Assembly: GCF_040802235.1 (NCBI RefSeq)
Contig: NC_133161.1
Coordinates: 107,091,001-107,155,000, forward strand
DNA length: 64,000 bases
DNA from: Manis javanica
Taxonomy: Eukaryota; Chordata; Mammalia; Pholidota; Manidae
Direction: 5' to 3'
Shown here in pieces: positions 57,110-64,000 of this stretch. The position numbers and the translations under genes are program-made. Position 1 is the stretch's first letter, and each line of letters starts with the position of its first letter. Below the pieces are notes generated by a model. The model was not told where the DNA came from. It did not search any database and saw only the letters and a list, made by a program, of their open reading frames with translations.

Positions 57110-57570
57110 CATACTGCTTTCCTTTCTGGATCTGCAAACACTTCAGATTCACTCCTGCCTCAGGACCTTTGTACTTGCTGTCTTCTCTGCTGTTCCCGCC
57201 CTTACCCCTGGATTTCTAAATGACTCACTTCCTTATCACTGTCAGGCCTGTCCTCAAATGTCACCTTTTAGTGGGGCTTCCTCTGACCACCTTGTCAAAA
57301 TATAGAAATCTGCTTCCTTAATACTCCAATGTTTTTGCCTGATTTATGTTTTGTTAATTGCATTTACCATTGCCTTTCGACCCATTAAGGAGTTCAATGT
57401 ACTTGTCATTTTATCTGTCTCCTGTCTGTCTCCCCCACTAGAATGTTACCTCCAGGGAAGCAGGGAATTTTGTCTGTTTTGCTCTGTGCTGTATCCCCAG
57501 TGCCTAGAACAGTGCCTGGCATACAGTAGGTTCTCAATAAACATGTGTTAAATAAATGAAAATACTCTTG
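57110..57570. mobile_element. LINE-2-like relics
   Basis: Two pieces. One is at about 57110-57300 (CTGCCTCAGGACCTTTGTAC, TGGGGCTTCCTCTGACCACC). The other is at about 57410-57570 (TGTATCCCCAGTGCCTAGAA, CAGTGCCTGGCATACAGTAG, GTTCTCAATAAACATGTGTT), the typical L2 3' end. Confidence 0.7.
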
Positions 57571-59652
57571 AGCAAAAATCTAAGATGTAGAGTCTTGTGA
57601 ATAACCTGAACAGTATTACCTCATCTTTGCTTACTTACGATAGCCTAGCTCTGGGAGAAAACCTTAGAAACCGGTGGCCCCAGTGCCTCCCAGTGGGGGG
57701 CCTTGGAGAAGGGAGAAGAGAAGGCTTGCACTGTATCTCAACTTGGACTTTTAGAAATCTGTGCCATGTGCCTTTAATTATCTATTAACATTTTTTTCAA
57801 GAGTTCTGTAAAAAGTACCACCTCCGACTGTTGTGGAGACCAGGGACGGCATGGAGGAGGGCAAGCCCAGGCTGTGTGAAGGCAGGGACAGTGACCAGGT
57901 GAGGGGACCACATGGGGCTGCCAAGCTCTTGAGGCCTGTTTCAGAACGTCCTGCAGTGGAATGTTCCACGCACAGCCCTTAGAAGGTCCTGGGAGGTGAG
58001 GCCTGTCCCTTAGGGCCCACCCTCTCCCTCCAGCAGGTACAAGTCAGCCACAGGGTCTTCCAAAAAGGTACATTGGTCACCTCTCCCCTACGTAAAAAGA
58101 TCCCTATAAGTTCCTCAACCTCCAGCTACTTGGAGAACCAAAGCTCCGGGCCTTTCACACGCAGTGTCCTGCCGGAGTCCTCCCTAGTCCTCCACTTCAC
58201 TTCCTCTCCACCCTCCTTCCTTCTCCTGCTCCTCCTCTGAGCCCTGCACAGCCTTTCCCAGGGCCTTGGAATCACCAGCTCTCTTTGCTCCACACCTTTG
58301 CCGGTGCTGTTCCCTCTGCATGGAACTCCCTCGTACCACCTCTTCACCCGACTGTGGTTTTATCCTAGAAATTCTGGCTTCCTTCTTTCACTCACCAAAG
58401 ATTTGCCAGGCATCATTTCTTTATCAGGCTCTCTGCCAGGGATTAGGGAGCAGGGGCTGAGAAGAGGCCACTTCCTAGCTGGGAGGCAGGAAAATAAGTT
58501 TCAACAGGAACTAGAAACAAGGGACTTTCATAAAGGAGTTAAATGCTGCAAGGACAATTGGTTTGCAATCTGACAGAGGAGGAGCTGCCTGGTGAGGAGT
58601 GAGAAGAGAACGCAGGGAACAGCAAGTGCAATGGCTCAGAGGTAAGGAAATAAGCTTGGAGAGTTCAGGAATCAGAAAGAAGGCCATCTGGTTGACTTCA
58701 AGGGGGTGAGAGAAAGTGTCATCAGTTGAGGCTAAGATCTGGATCTCCATGGGTGTCAGACTCTATGAGGAGCTTGGTGGCCACTTCTCCAGGAAGACCT
58801 CCTTGACTGCATCAAGTACCCCTCCCCTGCATCTCGACCCTGTTCATTCTAGGTTGTCACTCTCTCTCTAGTCACTGATCTGTCTCTTCTACTGCCCTTT
58901 GAGGGCAGGGCTGTCACCACTATGTTCCCAGCACATGGCCTAGGTACACAGCTGGGGACCAGTAAATGCCCAGCACATGCCTGGGCACACAGCAGGTGCT
59001 CAGTAAATGCCCTGTCACCACAGGAAGGCTCGCCTTTTCTACCTCCCTGCCTTCCCTCAGCCTCCACCTCTTCCTGGCCCAACCCCAGCATTCCTGAGCT
59101 CCATGCCTGGCCACTTTCTTTCATTCCACCCCCAAAAGCCCATCTAGGGGAGGATTCCCAGCTTCAGCCACCTGTGCTGGGCTGCATACCTGCGGTGAAG
59201 GCTCTGAAGTGGTCAGATCAAACAGGGCTAGCCTTGGGTTGGACCAGAGTCAGGGAGTCTCAGAGGAGACAGAGGTTTCTAGGCATGAGTATTCAGGGGG
59301 AGGATGGACGGGAGACAGGCAGGGTGTGGAGCCAGCACAGGGGCCTGTACATTTCTCCATCATCACTCGTCCAGCTGCTGACTCATTTCATGTAAGCTCC
59401 TTTTTAAAAATAGTGTAACTCATTAATTTAATAGGTGTGATATGGTAAGGGAGCAAAGTTCTTAAGACTTAAAAGGCAAGGGGAAAAGTATCTATTTCAC
59501 AATTTTTAAAAATTGGAAAAAATGCCTCTCCCATTGGGTGGAGGCAACTCACATTATTAAATAACATGTATCTGCTCTCCAACCATTTCACTTTCCTGGA
59601 GGCAACTATTATCACCAGTTTCACCACGAACATTTGTCCAAAAAATGTTAAT
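57571..59652. other. gene-free stretch
   Basis: GC-rich, then AT-rich intergenic DNA. L2-like words recur at about 58790-59010. No gene recognised. Confidence 0.5.
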
Positions 59653-59904
59653 TGAGGGTGGAGCCAGGATGGCGGCGTGAGTAGAGCAGTGGAAATCTCC
59701 TCCCAAAAACACATAGAGCTATGAAAATATAACAAAGAAAACTCTTCCTAAAATAGAGACCAGAGGACACAGGACAACATCCAGACCACATCCACACCTG
59801 CAAGAACACAGCGTCTTGCGAAGGGGGTAAGATACAAGCCCCGGCCCTGCAGGACCTGAATTCCCCTCCCCCCGGCTCCCGGTGGGTGGAAAGAAACCAG
59901 AGCG

Positions 59905-60660
59905 GTCTTTTTTTTTGGCAAGTGCTATTTGGAAGCCTTAAAGGGACAGGGACCCCGTTGCTAGGGAGGCAGGGCGGCGGGACCGGTGAGCAGGTACCTG
60001 GGACCAGCGCCTGAGGACAAAGAATATCGCGCATTTTTCCCTATGGGACCGGTGGGCGGGTGCCTGAGACCGGCACCTGAGGACGGAGGAAATTGCGCAT
60101 TTTCCCCATTTTTTTTTCTCTTTTTGGCGAGTGCGTTTTGGAAGCCTTAAAGGGACAGGTACCCTGGTGCTAGGGAGGCAGAGCAGCAGGACCGGTGAGT
60201 GGGTGCCTGGGACCGGCACCTGAGGACAAAGAATATCGCGCGTTTTCTCCTGCCGGACCGGTGGACAGGTGCCTGAGACCGGAACCTGAGGATGGAGGAA
60301 ATCATACGTTTTTCCCCTTTTTTTTCTCTTTTTGGCGAGTGCTTTTTGGAAGCCTTAAAGGGAATGGATCCCGGTGCTAGGGAGGCAGAGCAGCAGGACA
60401 GGTGAGCGGGTGCGTGGGACCAGAGCCTGAGGACAGAGGAAATTGCGTGTTTTCCCCCCTTTTTTCTTTCTCTTTTCGGTGAGTGCTTTTTGGAAGCCTT
60501 AAAGGGACAGGGACCCCGGTGCTAGGGAGGTAGGGCACGGGACCGGTGAGTGGGTGCCTCTGAGGACAAAAAAAATCGCTTGTGTTTCCTTTTTTTTTTT
60601 TTTTCTCTGTTCCCTCTCTCATTGTTGCCGTTGTTGTTTTGGTTTGGAGAGGGCCTTTTG
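59905..60660 (+). promoter_or_regulatory. tandem repeat units in the L1 5' UTR
   Basis: GGAAGCCTTAAAGGGA recurs at 59931, 60140, 60348 and 60492, with a diverged copy near 60658, giving spacings of about 209, 208 and 144 bp. Within a full unit a ~65 bp subrepeat (GGACCGGTGAG..GGTGCCTGGGACC..CACCTGAGGAC) occurs twice. GC-rich and CpG-containing (GAATATCGCGC), this resembles the promoter monomer arrays of some mammalian L1s. Confidence 0.85.
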
Positions 60661-61032
60661 GGAGTCCTAAAGGGGCAGGACAGGACACTTAGGCCAGAGG
60701 CAGGGAATCTGGGAATCTCTGGGCACTCTAAGCCCCTGGGCAACAGGGAGCACAGAGGCCCCTTACAGATATAAATAGCCTCCCAGCAGCTCAACCTCCA
60801 ACAGGGCTCCACCACTTAGGAGGAGCAGCCCCAGCCAGGCCACCCTCAGAGCAACAGCAGAGATAAACTCCATAGCGAACGGGCAGGTAGGAGAAGCCCT
60901 GTCTGTGCACAGCTGCACAGCACAAGCCACTAGAGGTCGCTATTCTCCCAGGAGAGGAAGGCCACAAACCAACAAGAAGGGACGCTCTTCCAGCGGCCAC
61001 TCGTACCAGCTTTGCAAACTATCTCTATCACC

Positions 61033-61812
61033 ATGAAAAGGCAAAACTACAGGCAGACGAAGATCACAGAGACAACACCTGAGAAGGAGACAGACCTAAC
61101 CAGTCCACCTGAAAAACAATTCAAAATAAAAATCATGAACATGCTGACAGAGATGCAGAGAAAAATGCAAGAGCAATGGGATGAGATGCAGAGAAAAATG
61201 CAAGAGCAATGGGATGAAGTCCAGAGGGAGATCACTGATGTCAGGAAGGAGATCACAGAAGTGAAACAATCCCTGGAAGGATTTATAAGCAGAATGGATA
61301 AGATGCAAGAGGCCATTGAAGGAATAGAAGCCAGAGAACAGGAACGTATAGAAGCTGACATAGAGAGAGATAAAAGGATCTCCAGGAATGAAACAACACT
61401 AAGAGAACTATGTGACCAAGCCAAAAGGAATAATATTCGTATTATAGGGTTACCAGAAGAAGAAGAAAGAGGAAAAGGGATAGAAAGTCTCTTTGAAGAA
61501 ATAATTGCTGAAAACTTCCCCAAACAGGGGGAGGAAATAATCAAACAGACCACGGAAATACACAGAACCCACAACAGAAAGGATCCAAGAAAGACAACAC
61601 CAAGACACATAATAATTAAAATGGCAAGGATCAAGGACAAGAAAAGAGTTTTAAAGGCAGCTAGAGAGAAAAAGGTCACCTATAAAGGAAAACCCATCAG
61701 GCTAACATCAGACTTCTCAACAGAAACCCTACAGGCCAGAAGAGAATGGCATGATATACTTAATGCAATGAAACAGAAGGGCCTTGAACCAAGGATACTG
61801 TATCCAGCATGA
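61033..61812 (+). CDS. LINE-1 ORF1p, C-terminally shortened
   Basis: A start at ATG 61033 is preferred; an upstream in-frame TTG at 61012 is not a normal initiator. 259 codons: MKRQNYRQTKITETTPEKET, then a coiled coil in which a 33 bp unit (MQRKMQEQWDE) is present twice (61150-61182, 61183-61215), an RRM-like part (NNIRIIGLPEEEER) and part of the C-terminal domain (TLQARREWHDILNAMKQKGL). It stops LYPA-TGA. The same frame continues after the TGA for 36 more L1-like codons to TAG at 61921-61923, so the C-terminal domain is cut short relative to the family. ORF1p is a trimeric RNA chaperone needed in cis for retrotransposition. Confidence 0.9.
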   Translation: MKRQNYRQTKITETTPEKETDLTSPPEKQFKIKIMNMLTEMQRKMQEQWDEMQRKMQEQWDEVQREITDVRKEITEVKQSLEGFISRMDKMQEAIEGIEAREQERIEADIERDKRISRNETTLRELCDQAKRNNIRIIGLPEEEERGKGIESLFEEIIAENFPKQGEEIIKQTTEIHRTHNRKDPRKTTPRHIIIKMARIKDKKRVLKAAREKKVTYKGKPIRLTSDFSTETLQARREWHDILNAMKQKGLEPRILYPA

Positions 61813-62100
61813 CTATCATTTAAATATGATGGCGGGATTAAACAATTCCCAGAAAAGCAAAAGCTGAGGGAATTTGCTTCCCACAAAGCACCTCTACAGG
61901 GCATCCTACAGGGACTGCTCTAGATGGGAGCACTCCTAAAAAGAGCACAGAACAAAACACACAACATATGAAGAATGGAGGAGGAGGAATAAGAAGGCAG
62001 AGAAGAAAAGAATCTCCACACAGTGTATATAACAGCTCAGTAAGCGAGCTAAGTTAGGCAGTAAGATACTAAAGAAGCTAACCTTGAACCTTTGGTAACC

Positions 62101-64000
62101 ATGAATCTAAAGCCTGCAATGGCAATAAGTACATATCTCTCAATAGTCACCCTAAATGTAAATAGACTTAATGCACCAATCAAAAGACACAGAGTAATAG
62201 AATGGATAAAAAAGCAAGACCCATCTATATGCTACTTACAGGAAACTCACCTTAAACCCAAAGACAAGCATAGACTAAAAGTCAAGGGATTGAAAAACAT
62301 ATTTCAGGCAAACAACAGTGAGAAGAAAGCAGGGGTTGCAGTACTAATATCAGACAAAATAGACTTCAAAACAAAGAAAGTAACAAGAGATAAAGAAGGA
62401 TACTACATAATGATAAAGGGCTCAGTCCAACAAGAGGATATAACCATTCTAAATATATATGCACCCAATACAGGAGCACCAGCATATGTGAAGCAAATAC
62501 TAACAGAACTAATGAGGGAAATAGACTGCAATGCATTCATTTTAGGAGACTTCAACACACCACTCACCCCAAAGGATAGATCCACCGGGCAGAAAATAAG
62601 TAAGGACACACAGGCACTGAACAACACACTAGAACAGATGGACCTAATAGACATCTATAGAATTCTACATCCAAAAGCAACAGGATATACATTCTTCTCA
62701 AGTGCACATGGAACATTCTCCAGAATAGACCACATACTAGCTCACAAAAACAGCCTCAGTAAATTCCAAAATATTGAAATTCTTCCAACCAACTTTTCAG
62801 ACCACAAAGGTATAAAAGTGGAAATGAATTCTACAAAGAAACCAAAAAGGCTCACAAACACATGGAGGCTTAACAACATACTCTTAAATAATCAATGGAA
62901 CAATGAACAAACCGAAAAAGAGATCAAGGAATATATAGAAACAAATGACAACAACAACACTAAGCCCCAACTTCTGTGGGATGCAGTGAAAGCAGTCTTA
63001 AGAGGAAAGTATATAACAATCCAGGCACACTTGAAGAAGGAAGAACAATCCCAAATGAATAGTCTAATATCACAATTATCAAAACTGGAAAAAGAAGAAC
63101 AAATGAGGCCTAAAGTCAGCAGAAGGAGGGACGTAATAAAGATCAGAGAAGAAATAAACAAAATTGAGAAGAATAAAACAATAGCAAAAATCAACAAAAT
63201 CAAGAGTTGGTTCTTTGAGAAAATAAACAAAATAGATAAGCCTCTAGCCAAACTTATTAAGAGAAAAAGAGAATCAACACAAATCAACATAATCAGAAAT
63301 GAGAATGGAAAAATCACAACAGACTCCACAGAAATACAAAGAATTATTAAAGACTACTATGAAAACCTATATGCCAACAAGCTGGAAAACCTAGAAGAAC
63401 TGGACAACTTCTTAGAAAAATACCACCTCCCAAGAATGACCAAGGAAGAAACACAAAAGTTGAACAAACCAATTACGAGCAAAGAAATTGAAACGGTAAT
63501 CAAAAAACTACCCAAGAACAAAACCCCGGGGCCGGACGGATTTACCTCAGAATTTTATCAGACACACAGAGAAGACATAAAACCCATTCTCCTTAAAGTG
63601 TTCCAAAAAATAGAAGAAGAGGGAATACTCCCAAACTCATTCTATGAAGCCAAAATCACCCTAATACCAAAACCAGGCAAAGACCTCACCAAAAAAGAAA
63701 ATTACAGACCAATATCCCTGATGAATGTAGATGCAAAAATACTCAGTAAAATATTAGCAAACAGAATTCAACAGTATATCAAAAGGATCATACACCATGA
63801 CCAAATGGGATTCATCCCAGGGATGCAAGGATGGTACAACATTCGAAAATCCATCAACATCATCCACCACATCAACAAAAAGAAGGACAAAAACCACATG
63901 ATGATCTCCATAGATGCTGAAAAAGCATTTGACAAAATTCAACATCCATTCATGATAAAATCTCTCAGCAAAATGGGAATAGAGGGCAAGTACCTCAACA
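62101..64000 (+). CDS. LINE-1 ORF2p, open to the window edge
   Basis: From ATG 62101 ([20 protein letters not shown]) I read 633 codons without a stop, ending at the last base. Endonuclease residues are all in place: Asn in LNVN (about 19-21), Glu in QETHL (48), Tyr in YAPN (120), Asp/Asn in GDFN (150-152), Asp/His in RIDH (210-211) and SDH (234-235). The RT domain begins [12 protein letters not shown] (475-486), followed by IPKPGKD (523-529) and the first catalytic Asp in [10 protein letters not shown] (about 605). FADD and the Cys-rich end are beyond the window. With no frame break in about half of ORF2, this is a candidate recently active copy. Confidence 0.93.
   Translation, partial: MNLKPAMAISTYLSIVTLNVNRLNAPIKRHRVIEWIKKQDPSICYLQETHLKPKDKHRLKVKGLKNIFQANNSEKKAGVAVLISDKIDFKTKKVTRDKEGYYIMIKGSVQQEDITILNIYAPNTGAPAYVKQILTELMREIDCNAFILGDFNTPLTPKDRSTGQKISKDTQALNNTLEQMDLIDIYRILHPKATGYTFFSSAHGTFSRIDHILAHKNSLSKFQNIEILPTNFSDHKGIKVEMNSTKKPKRLTNTWRLNNILLNNQWNNEQTEKEIKEYIETNDNNNTKPQLLWDAVKAVLRGKYITIQAHLKKEEQSQMNSLISQLSKLEKEEQMRPKVSRRRDVIKIREEINKIEKNKTIAKINKIKSWFFEKINKIDKPLAKLIKRKRESTQINIIRNENGKITTDSTEIQRIIKDYYENLYANKLENLEELDNFLEKYHLPRMTKEETQKLNKPITSKEIETVIKKLPKNKTPGPDGFTSEFYQTHREDIKPILLKVFQKIEEEGILPNSFYEAKITLIPKPGKDLTKKENYRPISLMNVDAKILSKILANRIQQYIKRIIHHDQMGFIPGMQGWYNIRKSINIIHHINKKKDKNHMMISIDAEKAFDKIQHPFMIKSLSKMGIEGKYLN

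Larger units (their letters stand above)
59653..64000 (+). mobile_element. full-length-start LINE-1, runs off the window
   Basis: Starts GAGGGTGGAGCCAGGATGGC, the canonical L1 5' end. It has a ~1.4 kb 5' UTR with tandem units, ORF1 at 61033-61812, an inter-ORF spacer, and ORF2 from 62101 to the window edge without a stop. This is the least damaged L1 here and the youngest candidate. Its 3' end, and so any TSD, lies outside. Confidence 0.94.

Noticed and set aside
61012..61032. ORF1 start at 61012
   Set aside because: The codon is TTG; the first ATG is at 61033 and matches the MKRQ start of sister copies.

Overview
The window looks like nuclear DNA of a placental mammal. It has spliced vertebrate genes with consensus GT/AG borders, a dense layer of LINE-1 (L1) copies of several ages, MIR and L2 relics, a MaLR LTR, a CpG island and a 6 kb endogenous retrovirus. 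No prokaryotic or plasmid feature is present. The species cannot be fixed from sequence alone; the young L1 family and the env/LTR-derived retroposon suggest a lineage-specific laurasiatherian set (pangolin is my guess, unproven).

Layout. 1-3700: L1 copies on the + strand, one interrupted by a 200 bp retroposon with a perfect 16 bp target-site duplication. 4189-9379: four consecutive exons of LANCL2 (+), frame-compatible, but the fourth has an in-frame TGA just before the first zinc-ligand motif. Later LANCL2 exons are not found. 12240-26330: a large nest of mostly antisense L1s, including a nearly full-length copy (18826-24999), a 1.6 kb env/LTR retroposon and a scrambled L1 with an internal inversion. 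26331-26953: a decayed FKRP coding fragment (+). 31512-40691: all eight coding exons of SLC1A5/ASCT2 (-) with good splice sites and a continuous 505-codon frame, but with substitutions at strongly conserved motifs and a frameshift that removes the cytosolic tail. The CpG-rich promoter lies at about 40100-41500. 46762-52724: an antisense endogenous retrovirus with paired 312 bp LTRs, broken gag-pro-pol and no recognisable env. 53000-59650: intergenic relic repeats. 59653-64000: a full-length-start L1 (+) with a tandemly repeated 5' UTR, ORF1, and an ORF2 open from its ATG to the window edge.

Interpretation. FKRP(+) followed by SLC1A5(-) is the gene order of human 19q13.32, so 26-41 kb is probably a copy of that block. 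FKRP is essential in mammals but dead here, so I infer a segmental duplicate whose parent lies elsewhere, with SLC1A5 in early decay. LANCL2 lies on a different human chromosome (7p11.2), so this junction is a lineage rearrangement, a duplication landing site or an assembly join. The most unusual biology is the L1-style mobilisation of a retroviral env-LTR transcript, and a young L1 family whose members share a premature ORF1 stop but carry different 5' UTRs.
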